Assembly: GCF_022230885.1 (NCBI RefSeq)
Contig: NZ_JAKGCT010000004.1
Coordinates: forward strand, 1,984,001-2,048,000
From: Paenalcaligenes niemegkensis
GTDB lineage: Bacteria; Pseudomonadota; Gammaproteobacteria; Burkholderiales; Burkholderiaceae_B
DNA: 64,000 nt
Direction of reading: 5' to 3'
Made by a program: the position numbers and the translations under genes. The notes below the pieces were generated by a model. It was given only the letters and a program-made list of their open reading frames with translations, had not been told where the DNA came from and made no database searches. This document shows, one piece after another, positions 48,890 to 59,700 of the stretch; the stretch's first letter is position 1, and every line of letters starts with the position of its first letter.

Positions 48890-48921
48890 TGTGACAGATC
48901 ACTGTTATGCAGCTTGTCACA
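48890..48921. promoter_or_regulatory. Inverted repeats upstream of nicE
   Basis: TGTGACA (48890-48896) and TGTCACA (48915-48921) form a 7-bp inverted repeat with an 18-base spacer. The left arm also starts a perfect GTGA-N4-TCAC palindrome (48891-48902). Located 52-83 bases before the nicE ATG. Possible regulator site; it differs from the AGTGTACACT-like sites near nicC and nicA/nicB. Confidence 0.4.
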
Positions 48922-48972
48922 CCCCTTTTAGAATAAATACATTGTCATTTACTCTAAGGGTTGAATATCAAC

Positions 48973-49731
48973 ATGAAAACCTATCGCATCGGTCAAATTG
49001 TTCCTAGCTCCAACACCACAATGGAGACTGAAATTCCAGCCATGCTACTGGCTCGTGCTGAACAGTTCCCCAACGAGCGCTTCACCTTTCATTCGTCACG
49101 CATGCGCATGATGAACGTTACACCTGAAGAGCTGAAGGCAATGGATATTGCCAGCGACCGCTGCGCGGTCGAACTTAGCGACGCACGCTGTAATGTAATG
49201 GCCTACGCATGCCTGGTAGCGATTATGGCTCAGGGCGATGGCTATCATCGTGTCTCACAAGAGCGTCTGCAAAATACTGTGAAGGATAACGGGGTCGATA
49301 TTCCTGTGTTAAGTTCGGCTGGAGCCTTGGTTGATACATTAAAAGAATTTAACTTTAAAACCGTGTCAATCATCACGCCATACATGAAGCCCTTGACCAA
49401 GCGCGTAGCTGATTACATTGAATCTGAAGGTATTAGCGTTCAGGACTCGATTAGCCTGGAAGTTGCGGATAACCTGGAAGTGGGCCTGCTGAACTCGGAT
49501 AATCTGCTTGAACACGTACAGCGCCTGAACCACGATGGTGTCGACGCCGTCATCTTGTCTGCATGCGTGCAAATGCCATCATTGGGAGCCATTCAGCGTG
49601 CACAGGATTTGATCGGCAAGCCAGTTCTATCCGCTTCTGTTGCCACCGTTTACCAAATGCTCAAAACCCTGGGGCTAGAAACCGTTGTTCCAGATTCGGG
49701 TTATGTGCTATCGGGAAAACAAGGCGTATAA
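48973..49731 (+). CDS. nicE: Maleate cis-trans isomerase
   Basis: 252 residues from ATG 48973 (MKTYRIGQIVPSSNTTMETE). It isomerises maleate to fumarate, the last step of the nicotinate lower pathway. Both active-site cysteines are present: Cys80 in MAYACLVAIM and Cys198 in ILSACVQMPSL, at the spacing known for NicE. The VPSSNTTMETE and SSAGALVDTL segments are also typical of Asp/Glu-racemase-like maleate isomerases. It is the only maleate isomerase in the window although two maleate-producing gene sets flank it. An upstream TTG at 48961 is less likely as start. Confidence 0.94.
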   Translation: MKTYRIGQIVPSSNTTMETEIPAMLLARAEQFPNERFTFHSSRMRMMNVTPEELKAMDIASDRCAVELSDARCNVMAYACLVAIMAQGDGYHRVSQERLQNTVKDNGVDIPVLSSAGALVDTLKEFNFKTVSIITPYMKPLTKRVADYIESEGISVQDSISLEVADNLEVGLLNSDNLLEHVQRLNHDGVDAVILSACVQMPSLGAIQRAQDLIGKPVLSASVATVYQMLKTLGLETVVPDSGYVLSGKQGV

Positions 49732-49754
49732 GCGCAAGATAAAAGTCTGGAGCG

Positions 49755-49822
49755 AAGCCGGGACGATTGTCGCCGCATAAATACCTTGCCCGTTATTTAT
49801 GCGCACCTAAGCCCGGCTTTCT
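49755..49822 (+). terminator. Nested hairpin terminator after nicE
   Basis: Outer stem AAGCCGGG (49755-49762) with CCCGGCTT (49812-49819), inner stem GCATAAATA (49775-49783) with TATTTATGC (49794-49802), then CTTTCTC-like pyrimidines. It starts 24 bases after the nicE stop and ends before the LysR gene. Confidence 0.7.
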
Positions 49823-49867
49823 CAGTCTGACATGCAGGGGAGATACAAATACGGGTAATATTATCCA

Positions 49868-50724
49868 ATGAAACTGGATTTAGTTACGTTAAAGCTATTT
49901 GTACGGGTACTCGATGAAGGCACTATCAGTCAGGCTGCCGAACGCGAGCACATTGCTGCTGCTGCTGTTAGCCGCCGTATCTCAGAGCTTGAAGATAGCT
50001 TGCAAACTCCGCTGCTTATTCGTAGCAATAAAGGCGTCCTTCCTACGGCCGCTGGCCTGGAACTGCTCTACCACGCCCGGGCTTTGCTCAACAACGTCAC
50101 CACCATCGAGAGCAGGATACGCTCGTACGCTGATGGACATGGTGAATTGGTTCATATCCTGGCCAACACCTCTGCGGTCACACAGTTTCTTTCCAACCCC
50201 TCGGTATATTTAGCCAGCAAAACCCCTCAATACGACTGCAGCTCGAAGAACAGTCGAGTTTGTCCATTGTGCAAGAAATCGAAGCGGGTAAAGCCGATCT
50301 TGGAATATTTACCCTTCTGCCTTATGAAGCCCAAATCAAAACCTTTGCATTCAGGCAAGACAAACTGGTGTTACTGGTTCCCAAGGATCACCCTCTCGCC
50401 TCTGAGCGCTCGGTCAACTTTGAAGACACCTTAAAGTATGAGCAGGTGTCGTTGCTTACCGGCACGCAAATCAATTATCAGATTACTAAAGCCGCGATGG
50501 AGGCCAATATCCCCTTGCGTCTGCGCACGGTAGTTTCGGGCTACGACGCAATGTGTCTGCTGATTAACGCTGGTATGGGGATCGGCGTACTGCCCAGAGA
50601 AAGCGTAAGCATCTATAACGTGCCGAACACGTCCATACTTGAATTAGAGAATGAGTGGACGCAGCGAGACATCGTCATTGGTGTGCATAGCCACCGAGAA
50701 ATGCAGCCAGCGGCAAAAAGCTAA
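49868..50724 (+). CDS. LysR-family regulator in the nic cluster (frameshifted in 50219-50222)
   Basis: LysR-type protein, 285 residues when repaired. DNA-binding domain MKLDLVTLKLFVRVLDEGTISQAAEREHIAAAAVSRRISELEDSL. One A missing in the run 50219-50222 would join VYLASKNPSIRLQLEEQ to SSLSIVQEIEAGKADLGIF, a normal effector-domain sequence; it continues MCLLINAGMGIGVLPRESV. It stands alone between nicE and nicR, with a terminator before it. Its targets are unknown; the nicotinate regulators described in pseudomonads are NicR (MarR) and NicS (TetR), so a LysR here would be an extra layer. Confidence 0.82.
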
Positions 50725-50821
50725 TGGATTTCCTGTTGCAGGACAGTCTGCAAGTCGAAAACCGCTAACGCTTGTTCGCTATTGCCAAAAAATAGTGCTG
50801 CCAGCGGTACGGACTATCCGC

Positions 50822-51304
50822 TCACTCACCATCCAGACTGGAACTATTCATTTTTTGCAGCAAATACAAGATGGCGACTTGCTCGGCAGGGTTGAGCTTG
50901 CCCATTGTCAGTTTGCTGATTTTTTTGGCTTTGGGAATGGTTTGCGCTATTAGCGTCTCGCCCTCTGGGGTAAGATCAGCAATCACTTTACGGCGATCAA
51001 GCTGTCCTGGAGACAATTTAATTAAGCCACGCGCCTTTAATCTATCGATAATTCCCCGGATAGTGGCCTGGTCGATCGCTGTTGCCTCTACCAGCTCAGC
51101 CTGCGAACTGCGTCCACGGTCACGGAGTGCACAGAGCGTCACGAACTGTATGGCGGTCAGTTGATCATCTTCAATATTTTGCTGAAAAATAGACGTATGT
51201 CGCTGCACTGCTTTACGCAGCAGGTGTCCGACTTGCTCGGTGACATCATAAGGCGCAGCGCCTTCTGGCGAAGAGGTGTTAGTTGATTCGTTATTTTTAG
51301 ACAT
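50822..51304 (-). CDS. nicR: MarR-family repressor NicR
   Basis: 160 residues from ATG 51304 (MSKNNESTNTSSPEG). Winged helix-turn-helix: FVTLCALRDRGRSSQAELVEATAIDQATIRGIIDRLKARGLI, then the wing DRRKVIADLTPEGETLI. Divergent from nicC across 540 bases, the usual arrangement for NicR, which in Pseudomonas putida represses nicC and nicX and responds to 6-hydroxynicotinate (recalled). An AGTGTACACT-like palindrome before nicC is a plausible binding site. Confidence 0.85.
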   Translation of the reverse strand: MSKNNESTNTSSPEGAAPYDVTEQVGHLLRKAVQRHTSIFQQNIEDDQLTAIQFVTLCALRDRGRSSQAELVEATAIDQATIRGIIDRLKARGLIKLSPGQLDRRKVIADLTPEGETLIAQTIPKAKKISKLTMGKLNPAEQVAILYLLQKMNSSSLDGE

Positions 51305-53003
<1,699 letters not shown>

Positions 53004-53012
53004 CTCACACTA

Positions 53013-53038
53013 AGGCCCAAACGTTCAAGTTTGGGCCT
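53013..53038 (+). terminator. Hairpin between nicC and nicT
   Basis: Ten-bp perfect stem AGGCCCAAAC / GTTTGGGCCT with a 6-base loop, 10 bases after the nicC stop. No T run, so it may only attenuate read-through into nicT. Confidence 0.6.
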
Positions 53039-53076
53039 GGCACCTTTGCAGAACAGTACACACGGAGACATTTGAC

Positions 53077-54395
53077 GTGCACTCAACCACATCAAACCCT
53101 GCCATACCTACTATAGGGAGTGATAAAAATCATGATTTATACAAAAAAATCACGTGGCGACTTATTCCTTTTCTATGCTTTTGTTATTTAGCTGCTTACC
53201 TCGATAGAATCAACGTAGGCTTTGCCAAGCTACAAATGATGGAAGACTTGCAGTTCAGCACCACAGCCTATGGCTTGGGTGCTGGGCTGTTTTTCGTGGG
53301 CTATATCCTTTTCGAAGTTCCTAGCAATCTGGCCCTCGAAAAAGTAGGCGCTCGCATGTGGATTGCACGCATCATGATCACGTGGGGCATTTTGTCCGGC
53401 CTGACCATGTTCGTAACGTCTACGACCCAATTCTATACGCTGCGATTTTTTCTAGGCGCAGCAGAGGCTGGCTTTTTACCCGGCGTACTTTATTACCTGA
53501 CAATGTGGTTTCCCACTTATAGACGAGGCAAGATCATTGCCTTGTTCATGATTGGTTTGCCGCTATCCAGTGTTATAGGGGGTCCTCTTTCCGGCTGGAT
53601 CATGAACAGCTTTGATCAGCTCCATGGCTTGCGTGGCTGGCAGTGGTTGTTTTTGCTTGAGTCCATACCTAGCGTGTTGCTGGGGATACTCACATTTTGG
53701 GCGCTTCCCAACAACCACACCAAAGCCAAGTGGTTAAGCACCGAAGAAAAAGCATTGCTTCAGAAAGATCTGGATCTGGACAATGCCGAAGGAAAAGACA
53801 GCAAACACTCTTTTAAAGATGGATTTTTCAACCTCAAAGTATGGATGCTGGGTAGTGTGGATTTCTCCATATTGCTAGGCGCTTATGCCATCGGCTTCTG
53901 GATGCCTACTTTCATCCGCAATGCGGGGGTAATTGATACCTTTAACATAGGTTTGCTTACTGCTATCCCCAGTATTGCGGGCGTCATTTGCATGCTGGCT
54001 CTGGGAGCAAGTTCGGATAAACATCGTGAACGCCGATGGCATTTATCCATTCCCTTAACTGTTGGGGCCATTGCCTTAGTACTAAGCACTTTTGTGTCCA
54101 CCAATCTAGTGCTGACAGTGCTGACATTTACCATTGCATCTGGGGCCCTCATCGGAGCATGTCCGGTTTTTTCAGCTTGCCTGCTACCTTTCTAAAAGGC
54201 ACCGCTGCTGCCACGGGCTTTGCCCTGGCATGTTCAGTAGCGAACATTGCCGGCCTGGTCAGTAACTCCTTAATCGGATGGACCACGGATCTGACGGGTA
54301 CAGCGGACGCTGCATTGTGGTTCTTTGCAGCATGCTTGATATTTAACGCCGTGCTCGTTATGGTGGCTTTCCCTGCCAAGCTGGTTAACCGCTAA
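53077..54395 (+). CDS. nicT: MFS transporter NicT (frameshifted in 54167-54172)
   Basis: Major facilitator superfamily protein of the anion:cation symporter type, 439 residues when repaired, about 12 helices. Features are FLCFCYLAAYLDRINVGFAKLQM in helix 1, GLFFVGYILFEVPSNLALEKVGARMW and RFFLGAAEAGFLPGVLYYLT. The six-T run at 54167-54172 needs one more T to give GACPVFFSLPATFLKGTAAATGFA; without it helices 10-12 are lost. Start GTG 53077 after GGAGA. Located with nicC, it is the likely carrier for nicotinate or 6-hydroxynicotinate. Confidence 0.88.
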
Positions 54396-54420
54396 AACAA
54401 CTGACTCGCAGTTTTCATTA

Positions 54421-54459
54421 CCGCCAAGTTGCCGCCACACGGTAACTTGGCGGTTTTTT
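54421..54459 (+). terminator. Intrinsic terminator after nicT
   Basis: Ten-bp stem CCGCCAAGTT / AACTTGGCGG with further pairing in the loop (TTGCCG with CGGTAA), followed by six T. Starts 25 bases after the nicT stop; a classical rho-independent terminator. Confidence 0.93.
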
Positions 54460-54523
54460 GTGGGTAACGGCGTTATAAACTCAATACCGGTTAGTCTCCA
54501 GACGCCTATCCTGAGCAGAGACA

Positions 54524-54572
54524 AACAAAAAAGCGGTGCTTTCATATTATTGATATTGAAAGCACCGCTTTT
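54524..54572 (-). terminator. Intrinsic terminator after nicF (minus strand)
   Basis: Sixteen-bp perfect stem AAAAGCGGTGCTTTCA / TGAAAGCACCGCTTTT (54529-54544 with 54557-54572). On the minus strand it is followed by TTTTTT-G-TTT. It lies just after the nicF stop, back to back with the nicT terminator. Confidence 0.93.
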
Positions 54573-54590
54573 AACTGCTTCGCTACGCTT

Positions 54591-55211
54591 TTACAATCCC
54601 AACAACGTCATGGCCTCTTCACGATCCACGACCGTCGCGTACTTTTGCTTCATGTCATAGAGATTAGCGTCATGAGGCCCAATAGCACGATCCCCCACGC
54701 AGTCTGACACGACCAGCGGACGAAAGCCCAGCTGCATGGCATCCACCACCGAAGAGCGCACACAACCACTTGTAACTGCTCCTGCAACCAGCAACGTCTG
54801 TACGCCGCGCTGCGTTAACCATGCCGCCAGCGACGTACCGTAAAAAGCAGAAGGCACTGTTTTACGCACCACCAATTCACCGTCCACCGGAGTCAGTTCA
54901 GGCACTATATGACTATCCGGGTTGTCTTCCAGCAAGGTGAGCATGCTGGGAACTTTAATGCTGAATATATTGTTATCTGCTCCGTCATCGGCAAACACAA
55001 TTCGGGTATGCGCCACAGGCCAGCCCTGCTCACGTGCTGTTTTCAGCAGCTTCTGAGTCTGCTCGATCGCCTCAGGGATATTGCCCCCGCCAAAAACAGC
55101 AGGATTCGCAAAACCATTCACCAAATCGATAATCAACAAGCCGTATGGCGCCTTGGGCTCAAGCTGAGCGCCAAAGCCTTGCTGTTGATAAATCGCGTCG
55201 TCCTTACTCAT
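54591..55211 (-). CDS. nicF: Maleamate amidohydrolase
   Basis: 206 residues from ATG 55211 (MSKDDAIYQQQGFGAQ). Isochorismatase-like hydrolase with Asp29 (GLLIIDLVNGF), Lys117 (ELVVRKTVPSAF) and Cys150 (AGAVTSGCVRSSVVDAM), the NicF triad. Converts maleamate to maleate plus ammonia. It overlaps the nicX stop by 8 bases and ends the nicB-nicD-nicX-nicF transcript, followed by a strong terminator. Nearest relative in the window is the copy at 41554. Confidence 0.94.
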   Translation of the reverse strand: MSKDDAIYQQQGFGAQLEPKAPYGLLIIDLVNGFANPAVFGGGNIPEAIEQTQKLLKTAREQGWPVAHTRIVFADDGADNNIFSIKVPSMLTLLEDNPDSHIVPELTPVDGELVVRKTVPSAFYGTSLAAWLTQRGVQTLLVAGAVTSGCVRSSVVDAMQLGFRPLVVSDCVGDRAIGPHDANLYDMKQKYATVVDREEAMTLLGL

Positions 55212-56250
55212 TTGTCTCTCCGTCCAGTACCTTTCCATTGCGCACGACATCGACGCCATCTAGGCGTACAGTGCAATGACGCAGCGGGATATCAATGTGG
55301 CAAGCCGTGGTTCGTGTGCCGCCAGCTTCGTTGTTGGGCCCAAGCGAGAACAGGAAATTGCCTTCAAAGGCCCGCGCATCCATCCCGATGGTGTTCTCGC
55401 GATCGTACAGCCCTAATGTGGACCAATGCGCACGCGGCTGCAGTCCCCAACCAATATGAGAAATTGCATAGCCTTCCGGATCATTAAACGTTTTCATGTA
55501 TTCGTCTAATAACTGCGCATCTATGCCGCCTTCGATTTTCGTGGCATAACCGTTTTCAACAGTCAGCGTAATCGGTTCAGCCACATATTTTTTCTGCGGC
55601 AGTAGAATATCGCCTTTATCAATCACGATACGACCCGTCGCCCCGCCTTCATTGGGCCACGTCAAGGTGAAACCGCTCGGCCAATGATCCCAGCGGCCGG
55701 GTTCATCAACGTAGCCGTATTCGCTAATGGCCGGAAACTCGCCCAACGGGCAACGCAAATCGGTTCCTGCTTTGGACACGATATGCATTTCACGCGCCTT
55801 CGAAATGAGAGCTGAAGCAGCCTTCACACGAGTGCGATCCGCCTCGATAGGAATGGTGCGTACCAAAATTTCCGGTGGCTCAACAGCTAGCAGAATCTTG
55901 GTGCCGCTGTCCAGTATTTCCCCTTGCTCAGGCGAAAACAGCAACGTCATCAGGTCAAGCACCAAGTCGCTGGCTTTCAAGGCAGCAATCGCCGCCTTGT
56001 TTCCCGTTAACGGCGTCGTACCCAAATAAGCGAGCGAATCACGACTTAAGGCCTTCTCTGCATTAACCGGTGGTAAATCCAGACGATTTACAATGGCCCC
56101 CTTAGACTGCGCTGCGATTAATGCACATGCCAAGGTTTGCGGATGTGTAGAAGTGCTGGTCAAGACCGTTACCGTCTGACCTGCCTCTAGCTTTGATAAG
56201 GTTAAAACTTTTTGCCACGCTTCAATAAGCTGATAATCACTAACTGCCAT
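55204..56250 (-). CDS. nicX: 2,5-dihydroxypyridine 5,6-dioxygenase
   Basis: 348 residues from ATG 56250 (MAVSDYQLIEAWQKVL), chosen because GGGGA lies just upstream and it aligns with the other X copy. Fe(II) dioxygenase with the SHIGWG and CHIDIPLR His/Asp motifs, the EYGYVDEPGRWDHWPSG segment, and SRDSLAYLGTTPL. Opens the ring of 2,5-dihydroxypyridine. Between nicD and nicF in one operon. Confidence 0.94.
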   Translation of the reverse strand: MAVSDYQLIEAWQKVLTLSKLEAGQTVTVLTSTSTHPQTLACALIAAQSKGAIVNRLDLPPVNAEKALSRDSLAYLGTTPLTGNKAAIAALKASDLVLDLMTLLFSPEQGEILDSGTKILLAVEPPEILVRTIPIEADRTRVKAASALISKAREMHIVSKAGTDLRCPLGEFPAISEYGYVDEPGRWDHWPSGFTLTWPNEGGATGRIVIDKGDILLPQKKYVAEPITLTVENGYATKIEGGIDAQLLDEYMKTFNDPEGYAISHIGWGLQPRAHWSTLGLYDRENTIGMDARAFEGNFLFSLGPNNEAGGTRTTACHIDIPLRHCTVRLDGVDVVRNGKVLDGETNE

Positions 56251-56307
56251 ATTGTTCCCCAAAAAATTTAGGCGATGTGCCAGTGGCCTACCGCCCGTGT
56301 AATGGAT

Positions 56308-57132
56308 TTACGCTATCGAGACACCCAGGAACTCGCCGAAGGCCTCGTAGAAGCCTGCTTCGTTATCCCAAGGAATCATATGGCCCGCATCCTTCACCTG
56401 AGTCACGACAAGGCCAGGAATCAGCCCCGCAATTTCTTCTGTATCTTCTGGACGCACCACATCCCCACGCTCAGCCGTCATCAACATGACTGGCACTTTG
56501 ATGCGTGGAAAATCAGCATGCACATCGTCATTCTGGAAGTCATTGAAACTTTGGATAATGGCACTCTCGTTACACGTATGTAACCACTGCGCACGAAGCT
56601 GTAGCTGCTCTTCTGTCCAGGTAGGGCAAAAAGCACGCATTGCCTCTGCATCGCAGCCTTTGCGTGCTAGCGCCATTGAGTCTACATACCAAGGTAATTT
56701 AGCGGGATAAGCACGGCGACCAGGCCCGGAGACGGGCGGGTCAACCATGACCAAGCCCTCCAGGCCTGCAGGCTGAGAACTGGCAGCTCGCGCACCAATA
56801 CGACCACCCATTGAGTGTCCCACCAAAATGTAGCGCTCAAGGCCTAACGCCTCAGCTAATGCCACTACGTCGGCAGCCTGAGCATCCAAGCCATAATCAA
56901 TGCCATCGGCAGCCTCACTGAGACCGCGGCCACGCACATCAATAACGTAGGTATCAAACTGGGCGCCAAACTGCTCGCCCACAAAGCCCCAAGTCACCGC
57001 AGGGCTGGTAATGCCGGGAATGATGATGACAGCCGGACGGCTGGCTCGCTCGCCCTCCACACCCCCATAGCGCAAATAATGCTGACGTATTCCATTGGCT
57101 GACACATTTGCGCCATATAGATAGTGACTCAT
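56308..57132 (-). CDS. nicD: N-formylmaleamate deformylase
   Basis: 274 residues from ATG 57132 (MSHYLYGANVSANGIRQHYL), with AAGGAG correctly spaced. Alpha/beta hydrolase: IIIPGITSPAVTWGF, nucleophile elbow LVGHSMGGR, VDPPVSGPGRRAYPAKL and the catalytic His in AGHMIPWDN. Releases formate from N-formylmaleamate. Lies 46 bases after the molybdopterin subunit gene on the same strand. Confidence 0.94.
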   Translation of the reverse strand: MSHYLYGANVSANGIRQHYLRYGGVEGERASRPAVIIIPGITSPAVTWGFVGEQFGAQFDTYVIDVRGRGLSEAADGIDYGLDAQAADVVALAEALGLERYILVGHSMGGRIGARAASSQPAGLEGLVMVDPPVSGPGRRAYPAKLPWYVDSMALARKGCDAEAMRAFCPTWTEEQLQLRAQWLHTCNESAIIQSFNDFQNDDVHADFPRIKVPVMLMTAERGDVVRPEDTEEIAGLIPGLVVTQVKDAGHMIPWDNEAGFYEAFGEFLGVSIA

Positions 57133-57178
57133 TTTATCTCCTTGAATTGACATATTCCGTACATGTAACCACTGCTTT

Positions 57179-59425
57179 TCAGGGCGTATTTAACGCCGTC
57201 TTTATGACTTGAGGTGTGAACGGCGCCTGATAAAAACGTATTCCGCATGCGTCAAACAGCGCATTGGCTACCGCAGAAGCACATGGCACCGACGCTGATT
57301 CGCCCGCCCCCATGGGAGGCTCGTGTTGACGATCCATCAACACGACATCAATAGGCGGTATTTTTGTGAAATCGATAATTTTGTATGCGCCCCATTCCGC
57401 TTCAACAGCACCGGCGCCGTCAAAATTGACTTGCTCGTAGAGGGCACGGCTTAAAGCCTGAATAACATTGCCATGAAGCTGGTGCGTAACCCCCGCCGGA
57501 TTCACCATCTGACCTGTATCCTGTCCCACGACAACCCGATTGATCCTTATCTCACCCGAAGCAACATTCACACTCAACTCCAGAATCCAGGCCGACCACG
57601 CTGCTCCAAAACCCGGAAATTTGGAGTGTATATATCGGGCATAAGCTACGCCGCTACCATGTAACCAACCGTCAGAATCAGCCACTCCACGCGTACCACT
57701 TGCCCTGGAGGCCCACCCTGCTTTCTTTGCCACGGCGATTAGCAAATCTTGCGCACGGCTGTCGGAGCTTAGGTTTTTCACTCGAAAATCAACCGGATCC
57801 TCCCTTGCCTCAAAGGCAAGCTCATCGATAAAGCAATCATGCGCAAACGAATTAGGTAACGCTGAGACCCCGCGCAACCATGAGGCGCGCACTATAGGAG
57901 CCATATCGTTGCACACAATTTTCTGACTGGGATAATCGTAGGGAGGAACTGCAGTACGATCCCCCATTTGCAGCGTACGCGGCGTTGCTGGTGCCTTCCC
58001 TGTTAAAAACAACGCCAACAGCGGCGCGTCATTAGATGGGTAATGGGTACTGAAGCTGTAATGACGCAGGCTCCCGCTCTCATCCACTGAGCCCTCTACG
58101 TCCATCAACTGTGCGGCCCCCTTGGGCTCCCAACCGTGTTCCTGCTCACGACTTAGCTGCACTCGTACAGGTACGCCTGCAAATTGCGACAGCAGCAGTG
58201 CATCGGCACATACATCGTCGGCGCAATTACGGCCGTAGCAACCCGAGGCTTCATGGCGGATAATCTCGATCTGTCCCTCATCCCTGTCACTTAGCTCACT
58301 AAGGTGAACGCGCAACATATGAGGATTCTGTGTACCCGACCAAAGCCTTATCTGCTCTGCTCCGTAGTCGGCGACTGCGCACGAAGGCCCAATAGAGGCA
58401 TGCAACTGATAGGGCCAGATATAGGTTCTGCGTAGAAGGCTTTTTGCATTAGCTAAAGTAGCGACATCGGCACTTGTGTCGAGCAAAACGCGCTCGCTTA
58501 GCGTTTGACTGCGCACGGCTGATTCCACATCACTTAAATCCTCAAGTGCTGGCACAGGCTTCCACGTGACTTTAAGCTTATGCATAGCCTTGATAGCATG
58601 CTCTTCACGTCGCGCAACGACCCCCACGAAATCTCCACGTACACACACTTTGATATCCGGATCAATATGCCGGATAGAGCTTTCATCGACGCTAGCCAGA
58701 CTATGTCCGATAAATGCCCCGCTATCGCGCCCTACATAAGGTGGACGTATCACACGCCCATGCCACATTCCCTCAACACGCACGTCGTGAACGTATGTAA
58801 ACTGCCCCAATGCTTTTGCGGGGATATCAACTCGTGGCTGGGATTGCCCTACAATTCTCAACGCGTCGGGCGCTTTGGTCTGCACACTGTCATCAAGATA
58901 TACTCTGATTTTCGTGCCACGCAATAATGACCAGTAGTCAGTGCACTTCCCACATGGAGAATGTATTTCGCCATTGCGCACGGTTAATTGCTTAACATCA
59001 CTGGCCCACAGATCTGCTGCCAAACCTAACAATAGATGCCGGGCCTGCGCCGCTGCCTTGCGCAGCGGCTGCGCAGAAATCTGAATAGATGCACTGGCGA
59101 TCGTTGGGCCCTGGTTAGGTGAAGCATCGGTGTGGCCCAGAACCATACTGACATCGCTCATCGCAATATCCAGCTCATCGGCGACAATCTGGGCCAAGGC
59201 AGTCTGGATGCCGGTGCCCAGATCCACATGTCCATTAAAAGCCCTCACCCACCCCTGCTCGGAAACCGCAATAAATACATCGTCATAACTCTGTAAATAG
59301 TGCGACACCACCCCTGGCTGACCTGTTGCAGGAGCGGGGGGCAATGCCGGAGCACGTAAAATCAATAACGTACCCGATGCATCTAATAATAGTTGTTGTT
59401 CGGTGCGGGGATCCGAATACATCAT
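57179..59425 (-). CDS. nicB: Nicotinate dehydrogenase, catalytic molybdopterin subunit
   Basis: 748 residues, xanthine-dehydrogenase-family molybdopterin subunit of the isoquinoline-oxidoreductase (IorB-like) type. The N-terminal domain has VRAFNGHVDLGTGIQTALAQ and GHTDASPNQGPTIASASIQ. Then come the repeat HGRVIRPPYVGRDSGAFIG and the RVQLSREQEHGWEP segment, and the C-terminal catalytic Glu lies in MGAGESASVPCASAVANAL. It hydroxylates nicotinate at C6 together with the iron-sulphur subunit. There is no cytochrome domain, unlike the long NicB of pseudomonads. First gene of the nicB-nicD-nicX-nicF operon and divergent from nicA. Confidence 0.88.
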   Translation of the reverse strand: MMYSDPRTEQQLLLDASGTLLILRAPALPPAPATGQPGVVSHYLQSYDDVFIAVSEQGWVRAFNGHVDLGTGIQTALAQIVADELDIAMSDVSMVLGHTDASPNQGPTIASASIQISAQPLRKAAAQARHLLLGLAADLWASDVKQLTVRNGEIHSPCGKCTDYWSLLRGTKIRVYLDDSVQTKAPDALRIVGQSQPRVDIPAKALGQFTYVHDVRVEGMWHGRVIRPPYVGRDSGAFIGHSLASVDESSIRHIDPDIKVCVRGDFVGVVARREEHAIKAMHKLKVTWKPVPALEDLSDVESAVRSQTLSERVLLDTSADVATLANAKSLLRRTYIWPYQLHASIGPSCAVADYGAEQIRLWSGTQNPHMLRVHLSELSDRDEGQIEIIRHEASGCYGRNCADDVCADALLLSQFAGVPVRVQLSREQEHGWEPKGAAQLMDVEGSVDESGSLRHYSFSTHYPSNDAPLLALFLTGKAPATPRTLQMGDRTAVPPYDYPSQKIVCNDMAPIVRASWLRGVSALPNSFAHDCFIDELAFEAREDPVDFRVKNLSSDSRAQDLLIAVAKKAGWASRASGTRGVADSDGWLHGSGVAYARYIHSKFPGFGAAWSAWILELSVNVASGEIRINRVVVGQDTGQMVNPAGVTHQLHGNVIQALSRALYEQVNFDGAGAVEAEWGAYKIIDFTKIPPIDVVLMDRQHEPPMGAGESASVPCASAVANALFDACGIRFYQAPFTPQVIKTALNTP

Positions 59426-59473
59426 GGGCGTGTTTCCGAGTTAAGTACAAACTAAACATAGAAGGCAATATTA

Positions 59474-59483
59474 AGTGTACACG
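59474..59483. promoter_or_regulatory. AGTGTACACT-like palindrome, nicB side of the nicB-nicA region
   Basis: AGTGTACACG matches 9 of 10 bases of AGTGTACACT and contains the full GTGTACAC palindrome. It lies 49-58 bases upstream of the nicB start, similar to the 45-54 bases seen at nicC. Confidence 0.5.
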
Positions 59484-59584
59484 CTATATAAATTTTATTA
59501 AAGTTTAATATCCAGCTAAACGGGAGCGACATAAAAACCAGCCAGATATCAGTAAAAACCCTAATATAGCAATGAAAAAATGAG

Positions 59585-59594
59585 AATGTACACT
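59585..59594. promoter_or_regulatory. AGTGTACACT-like palindrome, nicA side
   Basis: AATGTACACT matches 9 of 10 bases of AGTGTACACT, 107-116 bases before the nicA ATG and 111 bases from the site near nicB. Two sites in one divergent region would allow one repressor to control both operons. Confidence 0.45.
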
Positions 59595-59700
59595 GAAAAC
59601 CCAAAGAAGAAAAACGGCTGTATTTACGTTTCCTTGTAGCATTGCCCAGAAATTTAAAGTGTGTAGACTTATTATACTCTTCTTCAATTGAAGCATTAAA

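Larger units (their letters stand above)
48559..48972. other. Intergenic region between livK and nicE, with repeat copy and promoters
   Basis: About 410 gene-free bases between the divergent livK and nicE. It holds the right copy of the 37-bp cyclase-tail repeat (48807-48843) and an inverted repeat at 48890-48921. It should contain the promoter of the module operon (left part) and that of nicE (right part). The sequence left of the repeat belongs to the module and the sequence right of it to the nic locus. Confidence 0.7.

Noticed and set aside
48891..48902. GTGA-N4-TCAC palindrome as a CRP site
   Set aside because: The CRP consensus has a 6-base spacer and longer arms; here the spacer is 4. 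Kept only as part of a general inverted repeat.
54909..55487. 192-residue plus-strand frame across nicF/nicX
   Set aside because: Composition (Cys, His and Arg rich) and position opposite two well-supported genes mark it as a shadow.
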